A DNA stretch of 64,000 nucleotides from Lentibacter sp. (GCA_016744435.1 JADGEJ010000013.1:1-64000); one strand, 5' to 3'. Positions 17,379 through 26,568 are shown, counted from the first letter of the stretch. A program made the numbers and translations. The notes: generated from the letters alone by a model not told the origin.

Positions 17379-18476
17379 ATGTTGAAGCCTGGCAAGGTAA
17401 CAGCCCTTGGGGCCATGAGCGGCACATCTCTGGACGGCGTTGATGTGGCGATTCTGGAAACCGATGGCGAAAAGATTTTCGGCTTCGGTGAGACGGGGTA
17501 TCGCGGCTATACCGAGGATGAGCAGGCCATTTTGCGCGCTGCTCTGGGCAAGTGGCATGGTGCTGAAGGCCTTCAGCAAGCTTTTGATATTGTTCAAAAA
17601 GCACATATTGAGGCGGTCTCACCATTAGAGGCTAGCATCATCGGCTTTCACGGCCAGACTTTGGCGCATGAGCCGCGTGGACGCGGCACTCACCAGATGG
17701 GCGATGGCGCAGCATTGGCCGAAGCCCTTGGGCGGCCGGTTGTCTGGGATTTCCGCACAAACGATGTCGCGCTTGGCGGCGAGGGTGCTCCGCTCGCGCC
17801 GTTTTTTCACCACGCGTGTGCGCGCTATCTGGGCCTCTCCGAGCCAGTCGCATTCCTCAACCTTGGGGGGGTGGGCAACATAACCTTCGTTGATCCGCGT
17901 ACTGAACAGCCACAAGACAAAGGTGCGGTTTTGGCGTTTGACACAGGGCCCGCCAACGCACCACTCAACGACTTGCTGCAAGAGCGCCTTGGTGTGCCAT
18001 ATGACAAAGACGGCGCTTTGGCGCGCAAAGGCACGGTCGAAACCGGCGCATTGGAGCTGTTTTTAGCAGACCCGTTCTTTTACAAAATGCCGCCTAAGTC
18101 ATTAGACCGAGACGCTTTTTCCGAAATAAACAGCCTTGTATTTGAGCTATCAGATGCAGACGCCGCAGCCACGCTCACAGGAATGGCCGCCGCCTCGGTG
18201 TTGCAGGCAATGGACCATGCACCTGAAGCGCCAACAGAGGTGCTGGTGACTGGCGGAGGGCGGCACAACCCGGTGATGATGCAAATGCTGAACGCGGCGC
18301 TTGATTGCCGCGTGTGCAACATTGATGAAACGGGTCTTGATGGCGATATGCTTGAGGCCCAGGCCTTTGCATACCTTGCAGTGCGTGTGGCGCGTGGCTT
18401 GCCGACGTCGTGCCCCAGTACGACAGGCGTGCGGGCCGCCGTCGGCGGAGGAACTGTGAGCTACCCATCAGGTTGA
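17379..18476 (+). CDS. anmK: Anhydro-N-acetylmuramic acid kinase
   Basis: 365 residues with the ATP-binding motif [15 protein letters not shown] at ~13-27, the GNITFVD and [13 protein letters not shown] motifs, and VTGGGRHNP near 300. The enzyme converts anhydro-MurNAc from cell-wall turnover to MurNAc-6-phosphate in the cytoplasm. ATG 17379 is used; an upstream out-of-frame ATG exists at about 17368. Divergent from tyrS. Confidence 0.92.
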   Translation: MLKPGKVTALGAMSGTSLDGVDVAILETDGEKIFGFGETGYRGYTEDEQAILRAALGKWHGAEGLQQAFDIVQKAHIEAVSPLEASIIGFHGQTLAHEPRGRGTHQMGDGAALAEALGRPVVWDFRTNDVALGGEGAPLAPFFHHACARYLGLSEPVAFLNLGGVGNITFVDPRTEQPQDKGAVLAFDTGPANAPLNDLLQERLGVPYDKDGALARKGTVETGALELFLADPFFYKMPPKSLDRDAFSEINSLVFELSDADAAATLTGMAAASVLQAMDHAPEAPTEVLVTGGGRHNPVMMQMLNAALDCRVCNIDETGLDGDMLEAQAFAYLAVRVARGLPTSCPSTTGVRAAVGGGTVSYPSG

Positions 18477-18477
18477 G

Positions 18478-18520
18478 CCGGAAAATTAAATTTTCCGGAC
18501 CGTTTTCTTGTAAGAAAACG
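18478..18520. repeat. Twin-hairpin element, copy 2 (bidirectional terminator)
   Basis: Stems CCGGAAAAT/ATTTTCCGG (18478-18498) and CGTTTTCTT/AAGAAAACG (18501-18520) lie between the convergent anmK and radical SAM genes. Same design and same second stem as at 15999-16042. Confidence 0.65.
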
Positions 18521-18559
18521 ACGAGCAACGCCAGTTCCGTTCTACCTCGATAGGCGAAG

Positions 18560-19525
18560 CTAAGCCGAGCAGGATGCGCCACCAAGCACACAGAACTTCG
18601 CGCAGTGCGGATGGTTGAGAGCAACCGGGCGGTCAGCCTCCGCGAGTGTCTCACCAAGCTCAAACTCTGGCGCATAGGCCAGCAGTGTGCAGGCCAAAAC
18701 GGCAGGCCGGTCAGCACCCTTGCGTTTTACCACCATACGCGAAGACGAACACATCACGTCATCCGGTGACTTGTTCAAAATTCGCCAGCACTCCTTGGTG
18801 ATTTCAGGCACTTCAGCCTTCATATCCATTTCGGGAAAAATTACTGTTACAGCAGGGCTTTGTGCGTCAATATTAAAGTTATTTTCAGCGTAGAGCTGCG
18901 CATATCCAGCCCGAGCCTGTGCTTCGTCTTCATGAAAGGCGATCCGCCCAGCCACTGCCATGTTAAACCCATTGTCGCGAAGCCATCCCATGCCCTCTAA
19001 CGTGCGCTCCAGGCTGCCTTTTCCGCGCTCTGCGTTATGTAACTCTTCTGAATAGTGATCAACCGAGATGCGCAGGGTGATCTTGCCACCAAACCGCTCG
19101 TGCAAATCCAGCAGCCCTGTCTGAACAGACTTGCGCATCATCGGGCGCATGGCGTTTGTCAGCACCAGCACTTCAAAACCGCGCTCAAGGGCGGCTTCCA
19201 TCATCCCGATTATCTCGGGGTTCATGAACGGTTCACCACCAGTGAACGCGATCTCGCGCACAGGCCACTGAAGCGTTTTGATCTCGTCAAGATAGGGCTC
19301 AACATCGGCGCGCGTCAGGTAGACCAGCGCGTCGTTGGTGGGCGAACTTTCGATATAGCAGTTGGCACAGGTGATGTTGCAGAGCGTTCCTGTATTAAAC
19401 CAGATCGTCTCGGGATTGGTGAGCGCAACACTGGCGCGAGCCTGCCCATCAGCCGTTGTCTTTGGGTCTTGAAATTTACCAATGTTAGCGGTAACCGAAC
19501 CTGCGTTAACAGAAAAATCTTCCAT
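18560..19525 (-). CDS. Radical SAM protein of unknown substrate
   Basis: 321 residues from ATG 19525, which is preceded on the minus strand by AAAGAGG; the frame continues to 19606 but without family resemblance. The iron-sulfur/SAM motif is CNITCANC at residues 49-56 (Cys49, 53, 56), followed by AFTGGEPFMNPEI (~97). The C-terminal ~60 residues add further cysteines (Cys in DVMCSS, LACTLL, HPHCAKFC, GASC), which could bind an auxiliary cluster as in SPASM-like proteins. No partner peptide or pathway gene lies next to it, so no reaction is assigned. Confidence 0.75.
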   Translation of the reverse strand: MEDFSVNAGSVTANIGKFQDPKTTADGQARASVALTNPETIWFNTGTLCNITCANCYIESSPTNDALVYLTRADVEPYLDEIKTLQWPVREIAFTGGEPFMNPEIIGMMEAALERGFEVLVLTNAMRPMMRKSVQTGLLDLHERFGGKITLRISVDHYSEELHNAERGKGSLERTLEGMGWLRDNGFNMAVAGRIAFHEDEAQARAGYAQLYAENNFNIDAQSPAVTVIFPEMDMKAEVPEITKECWRILNKSPDDVMCSSSRMVVKRKGADRPAVLACTLLAYAPEFELGETLAEADRPVALNHPHCAKFCVLGGASCSA

Positions 19526-19607
19526 GCGTGCCTCTTTCAAGCGTTGGGAAGTCGGTATACCGAAAAGTGCCAGCAAGAAAGGCCGGACATTTATTGCTGA
19601 CGCCATT

Positions 19608-19655
19608 GTGAAGTTGAATGTGAAGTTGAATGTGAAGTTGAATGTGAAGTTATGT
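19608..19655. repeat. 12-bp tandem repeat upstream of zwf
   Basis: Three perfect copies of GTGAAGTTGAAT (19608-19643) and a degenerate fourth, with a further partial copy running to 19665. Each unit contains a GTG, and the last one supplies the first codon of the longest zwf frame at 19657. Confidence 0.85.
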
Positions 19656-19713
19656 TGTGAAGTTGCCCAAGGCTGCTATCTTCGCGCCAAGCATGTGGAA
19701 AGACACGAAGACC

Positions 19714-21168
19714 ATGGTTTCAAGAACGATCCCGGTTGATGCATTTGATCTCGTCATTTTTGGCGGTACAGGGGATCTTGCACGCCGCAAAATACTCCCC
19801 AGCCTTTTTCACCGTTTCTGTGCAGGGCAGATGCCTGAGGGCGCGCGCATAATTGGCGCGGCCCGCACCGAGCAAGACGCTGAGGCTTACCGCGCGTTTA
19901 TTGGTGCGGCTTTACATGAGTTTGCAGATGCTGGCGGTGTGAAAAAGTCAGACTATGAGGCCTTTTTGGCCCAGATCGACTATGTGCATGTCGACGCGCT
20001 CGGCACTGACGGTTGGGAGGAATTGGCAGGCAAGCTTGGCCGCGGTGTCATTCAGGCGTTTTACTTCTCTGTCGGGCCAAGCCTGTTTGAGGCCCTCGCC
20101 GAGCGGCTGCACAAATATGGCCTCGCAGGCGATCAAACACGCATCGTTGTTGAGAAGCCCTTTGGCAACGACCTCACCTCAGCGAAAGCTCTCAACAAAG
20201 CGCTGTCTTCGCATTTTGACGAGAGCCAGATCTACCGGATCGACCATTATCTTGGCAAAGAAACCGTGCAAAACCTGATGGCCGTACGCTTTGGGAACAT
20301 GCTGTTTGAGCCGCTTTGGAACAGCCAGTACATCGACCATATCCAGATCACCGTTGCCGAGACTGTCGGCGTTGGCGGGCGCGGCGAATATTACGACCGT
20401 GCAGGCGCTATGCGCGATATGGTGCAAAACCACCTGATGCAGCTTTTGTGCCTGATCGCCATGGAACCGCCTGCCAAGTTTGAGCCTGATGCGGTGCGCG
20501 ACGAGAAGCTTAAAGTCATCCGAGCGCTTGAGCCGGTTGTGCCTGACGAGTTGGTGCGCGGGCAATATGCGGCGGGCGAGGGGCTGGCGAGCTATGCCAA
20601 CGACGCCGGCAACCCAGAGTCGCGCACCGAGAGTTTCATCGCCATGAAAGCCCACATCAGCAACTGGCGGTGGGCGGGCACGCCGTTTTATTTGCGTACC
20701 GGCAAGCGCCTCAAGCACCGCGCGTCAGAGATCGCCGTGGTGTTCAAAGACACGCCGCATTCCATTTTTGGCGACGAGGCAGGGCGCCATCGCAACATTC
20801 TGACCATCCGCTTGCAGCCCAACGAAGGCATCGAGCTTGGCGTGACCATCAAAGAGCCGGGGCCGGGGGGCATGCGCCTGATCGACGTGCCGCTCGACAT
20901 GAGCTTTGCGGAGGCGCTCGGGGCCGACAATGTTGACGTCGCCGACGCCTACGAGCGGCTGATCATGGATGTGATCCGCGGCAACCAGACCTTGTTTATG
21001 CGCGACGATGAAGTTGAGGCCGCCTGGGCCTGGACAGACCCGATCATCAATGGCTGGCAAGAGCGACGCGACAAGCCATTGCCCTATGACAGTGGCAGCG
21101 CGGGGCCAACCGATGCGCTGATGCTGATGCACCAAGACGGCCGCCGCTGGAGGGAGATCCGCAAATGA
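19714..21168 (+). CDS. zwf: Glucose-6-phosphate 1-dehydrogenase
   Basis: A 484-residue protein with the nucleotide-binding N-terminus FDLVIFGGTGDLARRKILPSL, the motif VVEKPFGNDL, and the substrate site RIDHYLGKE (~190). It oxidises glucose 6-phosphate to 6-phosphogluconolactone with NADP(+)/NAD(+). The frame opens with GTG 19657, inside a 12-bp tandem repeat; ATG 19693 and ATG 19714 are both possible, and I choose 19714 because it lies just before the conserved N-terminus. First gene of zwf-pgl-pgi, feeding the Entner-Doudoroff or pentose phosphate pathway. Confidence 0.93.
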   Translation: MVSRTIPVDAFDLVIFGGTGDLARRKILPSLFHRFCAGQMPEGARIIGAARTEQDAEAYRAFIGAALHEFADAGGVKKSDYEAFLAQIDYVHVDALGTDGWEELAGKLGRGVIQAFYFSVGPSLFEALAERLHKYGLAGDQTRIVVEKPFGNDLTSAKALNKALSSHFDESQIYRIDHYLGKETVQNLMAVRFGNMLFEPLWNSQYIDHIQITVAETVGVGGRGEYYDRAGAMRDMVQNHLMQLLCLIAMEPPAKFEPDAVRDEKLKVIRALEPVVPDELVRGQYAAGEGLASYANDAGNPESRTESFIAMKAHISNWRWAGTPFYLRTGKRLKHRASEIAVVFKDTPHSIFGDEAGRHRNILTIRLQPNEGIELGVTIKEPGPGGMRLIDVPLDMSFAEALGADNVDVADAYERLIMDVIRGNQTLFMRDDEVEAAWAWTDPIINGWQERRDKPLPYDSGSAGPTDALMLMHQDGRRWREIRK

Positions 21169-21839
21169 AATTCGTAGACTATCAGGATGACGAAATCCTC
21201 GCGATGGACTTGGCCAATAAACTGGCTGGCGAGCTTGAGAATGTGCTGCTGCATGAAGAGCGCGCCAGCCTTGTTGTGCCGGGCGGGACAACACCCGGGC
21301 CGATCTTTGACAGCCTCTGCGCCGCTGATCTTGACTGGGCGCGCGTTGATGTGATGCTCTCTGACGAGCGCTGGCTGCCCGAAGTGCATGTGCGCTCCAA
21401 TGCCAAGCTCATTCGCGAACGCTTGCTCCAAGGCCGTGCCGCCAAGGCGGTGTTTCACCCGTTCTACACTGGGGCCGCCACGCCCGACGCAACGCTGGCC
21501 GAGGTTGAGGCCAACATCCTGCCGTGCCTGCCGATTTCGGTGCTGCTGCTTGGCATGGGCAATGACATGCACACCGCCTCGCTGTTCCCGCGTTCAAACG
21601 GGCTTGAAGCCGCGCTTGATATGCAGACCAAAACCATCCTCGCGCCGATCACGGCTGAGGGCCAGCCCGAGGTGCGTGTGACGATGACGGCCAACACGCT
21701 CAACGGCGCGCTGGCCAAGCACCTCGTCATCATCGGCGCTGAAAAGCGCAACGCCCTTGAGCGCGCCGCCACTTTGCCCGCCGAGAAAGCACCCGTAAAC
21801 GCAGTGCTCGACGGGATGACCGTCCACTGGGCTCCTTAG
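21165..21839 (+). CDS. pgl: 6-phosphogluconolactonase
   Basis: A 224-residue DevB/SOL-type lactonase: VVPGGTTPGPIFDSL (~39), DVMLSDERWLPEVH (~64) and LLLGMGNDMHTASLFP (~127) are the family motifs. It hydrolyses 6-phosphogluconolactone to 6-phosphogluconate. ATG 21165 overlaps the zwf stop as ATGA, so the two are coupled. Confidence 0.93.
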   Translation: MKFVDYQDDEILAMDLANKLAGELENVLLHEERASLVVPGGTTPGPIFDSLCAADLDWARVDVMLSDERWLPEVHVRSNAKLIRERLLQGRAAKAVFHPFYTGAATPDATLAEVEANILPCLPISVLLLGMGNDMHTASLFPRSNGLEAALDMQTKTILAPITAEGQPEVRVTMTANTLNGALAKHLVIIGAEKRNALERAATLPAEKAPVNAVLDGMTVHWAP

Positions 21840-21848
21840 GAGTTAACA

Positions 21849-23447
21849 ATGCAAAACCTGATCAAACTCGCCCAAGCCGCGCCTGCAATCGCGCCTTTGT
21901 TTGACGCCGACAGCACCCGCGCCAAGGCCTACTCGGCCAAGGCCTGTGGCATGCTGTTTGACTATAGCAAAACCGCGCTGACAAAGGCCTCGCTTGACGC
22001 CTTGTTTGCTCTGGCCAAAGACGTGCCCGCCGCCCGCACCGCCATGTTCGCAGGCGAGAAGATCAACACAACTGAAGGGCGCGCCGTGCTCCACACCGCT
22101 TTACGCGCGCCCAAAGGCACGCAAGTGCTGGTTGATGGCGTCGATGTCATGCCCGAGGTGCTGGCTACCCGTGCCCGCATGGCCACCTTCTGCAACGCGG
22201 TGCGCGAGGGCCGCTTTCAAGGGCAGGGCGGCGCGATCACCGACATTGTCAACATCGGCATCGGCGGCTCTGACTTGGGGCCAGACATGGCCACGCTGGC
22301 GCTCGCGCCTTACGCCGACGGGCCGCGCACGCATTTCGTGTCAAACGTTGACGGTGCGCATATTGCAGACACTTTGAAGGGGCTGGACGCGACCACAACG
22401 CTGGTGCTTGTCGCCTCCAAAACCTTCAGCACGATTGAGACAATGACAAACGCGGAAACCGCCCGCAACTGGATGGCTGAGACAGTCAAAGACCCAGCCG
22501 CGCAGTTCGCTGCGATCTCATCAAATGAGGAGCGCGCGGGGGCTTTCGGCATTCCGCCCGAGCGGGTGTTCGGCTTTGAAGACTGGGTCGGCGGGCGCTA
22601 TTCACTTTGGGGGCCGATCGGCCTGTCGATCATGCTCGCCATTGGGCCGGATGACTTTGACGCCTTCCTTGCAGGCGCCGCCGAGATGGACGCGCATTTC
22701 TGTGAGGCAGACCTCGCTGAAAACCTGCCCGTGCTTTTGGCCCTCGTTGGCCTCTGGCACCACCAAGCACTTGGCCACGCCAGCCGTGTTGTGCTGCCCT
22801 ACGACCAGAGGCTTGATAAACTGCCCGACTACCTGCAACAGCTTGAGATGGAGAGCAACGGCAAGCGCGTCAGCAAAGACGGGCAAACACTGCCGCACGG
22901 CTCTGGCCCCATCGTCTGGGGCGCGCCGGGCACCAACGGGCAGCATGCGTTTTACCAGCTTTTGCACCAAGGCACAGAAGTGGCGCCAGCCGAGTTTTTG
23001 GTCGCCATGCGCGGCCATGAGCCAGCACTGGCGCATCACCACGCGCTCTTGGTGTCCAACTGCTTGGCGCAATCGCAAGCGATGATGCTGGGCCGTAGCT
23101 TGGGTGCTGCGCGCGCGATTTGTGCAGAACTTGGCTTTGAAGGGGCGGAGCTTGAAGCGCAAGCCGCGCAGCGGGTGTTTGAAGGCAACCGCCCGTCAAC
23201 CACGCTCGCTTATGAGCAGCTCACACCCGCCATGCTTGGTAAGATCATCGCGCTTTACGAGCACCGCGTGTTTGTTGAAGGGGTGATCTTGGGGATCAAT
23301 TCTTACGACCAATTCGGTGTTGAACTTGGCAAAGAGCTGGCGACGGGGCTTGCGCCCGTTCTGAGCGGCGAGACGAGCGGCGAGGGCCTCGACGGCTCAA
23401 CAGCGGCGCTTGTCGGTTATTACCAATCCGTTAACAGTGTCAAATAG
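21849..23447 (+). CDS. pgi: Glucose-6-phosphate isomerase
   Basis: 532 residues with the PGI motifs NIGIGGSDLGPDM (~135), VGGRYSLWGPIGL (~243) and GVILGINSYDQFGVELGK near the C-terminus. It interconverts glucose 6-phosphate and fructose 6-phosphate. ATG 21849 follows AGGAG by a few bases, nine bases after the pgl stop. As third gene in the operon it lets hexose phosphate cycle into zwf. Confidence 0.95.
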   Translation: MQNLIKLAQAAPAIAPLFDADSTRAKAYSAKACGMLFDYSKTALTKASLDALFALAKDVPAARTAMFAGEKINTTEGRAVLHTALRAPKGTQVLVDGVDVMPEVLATRARMATFCNAVREGRFQGQGGAITDIVNIGIGGSDLGPDMATLALAPYADGPRTHFVSNVDGAHIADTLKGLDATTTLVLVASKTFSTIETMTNAETARNWMAETVKDPAAQFAAISSNEERAGAFGIPPERVFGFEDWVGGRYSLWGPIGLSIMLAIGPDDFDAFLAGAAEMDAHFCEADLAENLPVLLALVGLWHHQALGHASRVVLPYDQRLDKLPDYLQQLEMESNGKRVSKDGQTLPHGSGPIVWGAPGTNGQHAFYQLLHQGTEVAPAEFLVAMRGHEPALAHHHALLVSNCLAQSQAMMLGRSLGAARAICAELGFEGAELEAQAAQRVFEGNRPSTTLAYEQLTPAMLGKIIALYEHRVFVEGVILGINSYDQFGVELGKELATGLAPVLSGETSGEGLDGSTAALVGYYQSVNSVK

Positions 23448-23488
23448 GCGCTCGCTGCGTTAAGTTAACGTCTATTCAGGTTTAGCGG

Positions 23489-23551
23489 CAAAACTGTATG
23501 TACACGTTATGCATACATAGCTGCATACATAGCTGCATACCGTAGGCACGG
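23489..23551 (-). repeat. 63-bp dispersed repeat, copy A
   Basis: Read on the minus strand it matches the copies at 31812 and 58734 over exactly 63 bp. It ends in the shared GTACATACAGTTTTG and contains 12-bp internal units of the type TATGCAGCTATG. It lies between the convergent pgi and xthA genes. Confidence 0.8.
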
Positions 23552-23607
23552 GTGTTTTGGCGCGGTTTTGCTTCGTCTACCCGCCGAAACGCAGGCTTCA
23601 CAATTTG

Positions 23608-24387
23608 TTAGTTATCAAGCTCAAGCCAGACTGGCACGTGGTCTGACGGCTTCTCACGGCCACGCATCGCAGCTTCGATCTCGCATTTCACCATCATGTC
23701 AGCGCACTCGGGGCTGAGCAGGAAATGGTCGATCCGAATGCCGTTGTTGCGCTGCCACGCACCTGCTTGATAGTCCCAAAAACTGTAGTGCTCGGGGCCT
23801 TGAGTTTGCGCGCGAAACGCCTCGGTAAAGCCCAGTGCGAGCAGGCGGCGAAAGGCTTGGCGGGTGGCGGGCATCGCTAGCGCATCTTGCTGCCAGCTTT
23901 CCGGCTTCGCGGCATCTTCATCCTGCGGAATCACGTTGTAATCGCCGCCCATAAGGAACGGCTCTTCTGCGGCCATAAGCTCTTGCGCGCGGGCCTCTAA
24001 ACGGGCCATCCACCCAAGTTTATAGTCATATTTCGGCCCCGGAGCCGGGTTGCCATTGGGCAGGTATAGCCCGCAAAGGCGCAGGGCTTTCTTGCCTACA
24101 ACAGTCGCTTCGATCCAGCGCGCTTGCTCATCGCTATCGTCGCCGGGCAGGCCGCGCACCACGTCTTCCAGCGGCAGTTTCGACAGGATAGCCACGCCGT
24201 TGAACGACTTCTGGCCGTGGGTTTCAACTTGATAGCCAAGCGCTTCAATCGGCTCGCGCGGGAAGCCCTCATCAACCGATTTGATCTCTTGCAAAAGCGC
24301 CACATCTGGCTTGGCTTCCTCAAGCCAGGTCAGCAGCGTTTCAAAGCGGGCTTTGACGCCGTTGATGTTGAATGTCGCAATTCTCAT
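23608..24387 (-). CDS. xthA: Exodeoxyribonuclease III
   Basis: A 259-residue member of the exonuclease/endonuclease/phosphatase family. It has the N-terminus RIATFNINGVKAR, the metal-binding Glu in LLQEIKS, LMGGDYNVIP, and the C-terminal catalytic SDHVPVWLEL. It repairs abasic sites and degrades 3' ends. Convergent with pgi, with repeat copy A between them. Confidence 0.93.
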   Translation of the reverse strand: MRIATFNINGVKARFETLLTWLEEAKPDVALLQEIKSVDEGFPREPIEALGYQVETHGQKSFNGVAILSKLPLEDVVRGLPGDDSDEQARWIEATVVGKKALRLCGLYLPNGNPAPGPKYDYKLGWMARLEARAQELMAAEEPFLMGGDYNVIPQDEDAAKPESWQQDALAMPATRQAFRRLLALGFTEAFRAQTQGPEHYSFWDYQAGAWQRNNGIRIDHFLLSPECADMMVKCEIEAAMRGREKPSDHVPVWLELDN

Positions 24388-24508
24388 GTTGGCGTCCTTT
24401 GGTGGCTTGGCTTAGCTCTACCGGAAGAATCATGGCAGGGCCAGAAGCAGTTCCTCCGCACGTTGGCTCTCTCATTTGTTTACCTCATTGGGCGAAGATG
24501 AAGCCACA

Positions 24509-24543
24509 GAGGCGCAAACTGAGGCGCAAACTGAGGCGCAAAC
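24509..24543. repeat. 12-bp tandem repeat in non-coding DNA
   Basis: Almost three perfect copies of GAGGCGCAAACT in the 312-bp gap between xthA and the repeat-protein gene. No gene is supported in this gap; besides this repeat it holds the presumed promoter of the 24700 gene. Confidence 0.85.
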
Positions 24544-24600
24544 GTGCAGAAACTTTCAACTCACAAAATTACGCGAAATCAATGCGATAGGATTTGGATT

Positions 24601-24630
24601 TTGTTAAGAATGGCCCAGCACACCTATAGG
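24601..24630 (+). promoter_or_regulatory. Possible promoter of the repeat-protein gene
   Basis: TTGTTA (24601-24606) and TATAGG (24625-24630) are spaced 18 bp apart and lie 70 bp before the start codon. The match to the -35/-10 consensus is only moderate. Confidence 0.3.
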
Positions 24631-24699
24631 TTGTTTAAATTTTCTTGCAACACAACCAGAAGTAGTCAACGGTAGAGGCAGACAACTTAGGAGGGAACC

Positions 24700-25041
24700 A
24701 TGTCTGCACTTCGCAAAACCGAAACAACAACAATCGAAACCCCAACAAACACGATGTTTGAAGGCGCCGGAACCGAGCTGTTCATCAGTGGCTCAGCCCC
24801 GTCTGACGGCGACATGAGCATGGGTGCTGGCACCGAATTGTTCATCTCGGGATCGGCACCTGCCGGCCGCGATATGACAACCGGAGCAGGCACAGAAATG
24901 TTCATTTCCGGCTCAGCTCCAACAGGGCGCAACATGATCGCTGGCTCAGGCACGGAGCTGTTTATTTCGGGTTCTGGCCCATCAGACAGCACAGCGGCAA
25001 AAGATGGCGAGGCTGTCGGCGCGTTCATCTCGGGCTCGTAA
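24700..25041 (+). CDS. Repeat protein with four 20-residue units (possible multi-core precursor)
   Basis: 113 residues. After a Thr-rich leader (~1-21) there are four consecutive 20-residue units: GAGTELFISGSAP followed by a variable SDGDMSM, AGRDMTT or TGRNMIA, with the fourth unit diverging. A truncated fifth unit ends in AFISGS at the C-terminus. The core FISGS is invariant while the seven residues after it vary. There is no Cys, no signal peptide and no membrane segment. AGGAGGG sits four bases before the ATG, an unusually strong ribosome site, implying high expression. It is followed by a hairpin and an unknown 354-residue gene. It may belong to a Rhodobacterales-specific DUF family (possibly DUF6749, from memory). 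The repeat plan recalls multi-core peptide precursors but could equally be a structural beta-repeat. Confidence 0.7.
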   Translation: MSALRKTETTTIETPTNTMFEGAGTELFISGSAPSDGDMSMGAGTELFISGSAPAGRDMTTGAGTEMFISGSAPTGRNMIAGSGTELFISGSGPSDSTAAKDGEAVGAFISGS

Positions 25042-25047
25042 GCAAAA

Positions 25048-25068
25048 GGGCGGGGCTTTTCCCCGCCC
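25048..25068 (+). terminator. Intercistronic hairpin (attenuator or partial terminator)
   Basis: A perfect 8-bp G/C stem, GGGCGGGG (25048-25055) with CCCCGCCC (25061-25068), closes a five-base loop six bases after the repeat-protein stop. No T-run follows, so it more likely stabilises or attenuates the transcript than ends it. The effect would be abundant repeat protein and less of the downstream product. Confidence 0.6.
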
Positions 25069-25090
25069 GTTCTGACTATCGGAGGTTCAC

Positions 25091-26155
25091 ATGAGCAACG
25101 TCATCCAGCTTCAGCTTCGCCCAAAACCCGAAGGCTCTCGCACAGCGTTGGCAAGCTGTTTTGCGCAACACAGACGCGGTGAGGATGATGTGTTCTGGCT
25201 TAAAGAGAATGCTGAGTTTCTGAATGTCCACCAGAGTGTTGCCAGCTCGTTTTCGACCGACGAGCTGGCACCCTATGAAGAGTTTTACGCAACGGTGGAA
25301 AACCGCCTCAGGTTTTTCCCGCAGTACTACCGCTTCTTGCTATCAATCACGCTCGATCTTGAAGAGCTAGGCCTTGGCCGTAAGCAAGGCGATGGCCTGG
25401 GTGAGAGGCTCTGCTCTTGGGTTAAGGCACGCGGGTTGCCCGATGCGGAATTGTCGGATTTGCAGCGCGCAGAAGCGCAGCGTTTGCTGGCGCGGCGCGG
25501 GCAGGCCGACGCGCGCCTTGACGATGATCTTCGCGCACGGCTGCAACATTTCATCTCGCGCAAAGAAACCTTCAGTCTGCCCAACAAAAAGGCTGCTTAC
25601 GAGCTCACACATATCGTGTTTTACCTAAGCCAGTATGGCCATTGCGACCCTGAGCTTTGCCAAGCCGCAATCCAAAGCCTGATGTTCACCGGCACGCTCG
25701 CATTTCTTGATCAAAACGCCGATTTGTTAGCGGAGGTCTGCATCGCGCTCGGGTATGCGAGAGTTACCGTGCCAACGGTCTGGAAATGTTGGCTTGAAGA
25801 ACATGCACAAGGCTTTCTGATTGCGCCTAATAGTCCCGTTGGCCAGCAAGATGACTATCATGAATATCTGATGTGCAATTGGTTCTTGATGACCACGTCA
25901 CAAGAGGCGTTTAGCAAGCGGCATGAGGCGGGGGCGCTGAGCTTCATACGCCCGCCGAAACAACCAAGTGTGCTGCGCGTTCTGTCCGAATATCTTTATG
26001 AAAAGCGCGGCAACCATGGGCTTGCTTGGGGCAAGTTGAAGCGTGATATTGAAGCTTCGCTAGATGCTCCATCGTTTGCTCTTATTGCAAATGCCGAAAG
26101 GGCGATGCCCGATTTCGAAGAGTTCTTTGCAGGCTTTGCCCGTGCCGGGGTGTGA
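25091..26155 (+). CDS. Unknown protein paired with the repeat protein
   Basis: 354 residues, start ATG 25091 preceded by CGGAGG. The protein is mostly predicted helical, with no signal peptide and no Walker, Rossmann or metal-cluster motif. The most distinctive segment is KAAYELTHIVFYLSQYG near residue 165, resembling a phrase found in some alpha/alpha-toroid proteins of unknown function; a His/Tyr/Cys-bearing stretch YHEYLMCNWF lies near 260. It may match DUF6902 (from memory, uncertain). It is 50 bp downstream of the 20-residue-repeat protein, with only the hairpin between them, so the two probably act together. It could modify, bind or export the repeat protein, but no function is established. 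Confidence 0.6.
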   Translation: MSNVIQLQLRPKPEGSRTALASCFAQHRRGEDDVFWLKENAEFLNVHQSVASSFSTDELAPYEEFYATVENRLRFFPQYYRFLLSITLDLEELGLGRKQGDGLGERLCSWVKARGLPDAELSDLQRAEAQRLLARRGQADARLDDDLRARLQHFISRKETFSLPNKKAAYELTHIVFYLSQYGHCDPELCQAAIQSLMFTGTLAFLDQNADLLAEVCIALGYARVTVPTVWKCWLEEHAQGFLIAPNSPVGQQDDYHEYLMCNWFLMTTSQEAFSKRHEAGALSFIRPPKQPSVLRVLSEYLYEKRGNHGLAWGKLKRDIEASLDAPSFALIANAERAMPDFEEFFAGFARAGV

Positions 26156-26158
26156 AGG

Positions 26159-26482
26159 CTACATTGAAAACGAGGTGCCGCACCCACAGGAGCTGCTGGC
26201 ATTGGGGTTATCAATCGTAAAGCGTGCGCCGATAAGTTCTTCGGTAAAGTCGATCTTCGCTCCGGCCAAAAACGGCTGACTGATTTCGTCGATCACAACC
26301 TTCTCGCCATGGCCTTCAAGAACCAAATCTTCCGGGCTTGGGGCATCAAGTTTGATTTCGTACTGAAAGCCAGAGCAGCCACCGCCTTCAACAGCTACGC
26401 GCAGGGCTTTACCCTCGGCATTGGCACCGATTGCTGCGAGCTGCTCAAAAGCGCGCGGGGTCACTGAGGGGGGAACGAACAT
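26159..26482 (-). CDS. erpA: A-type iron-sulfur carrier protein
   Basis: A 107-residue HesB/IscA-family protein with the three cluster-binding cysteines: GGGCSGFQY (~35) and the C-terminal SSCGCGTSF. It delivers Fe-S clusters to apoproteins. ErpA is the best guess; IscA/SufA cannot be excluded by sequence alone. Its 3' end almost touches the end of the 354-residue gene (convergent). It is divergent from dgt. Confidence 0.85.
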   Translation of the reverse strand: MFVPPSVTPRAFEQLAAIGANAEGKALRVAVEGGGCSGFQYEIKLDAPSPEDLVLEGHGEKVVIDEISQPFLAGAKIDFTEELIGARFTIDNPNASSSCGCGTSFSM

Positions 26483-26568
26483 ATCTGGCTCCGATGTTCA
26501 CGTGAGGTTTACGTTCTGGCGTGCACCAATATATATGGGTGAAGTGGGCAGGCGGCAAGGAGCAGGGC

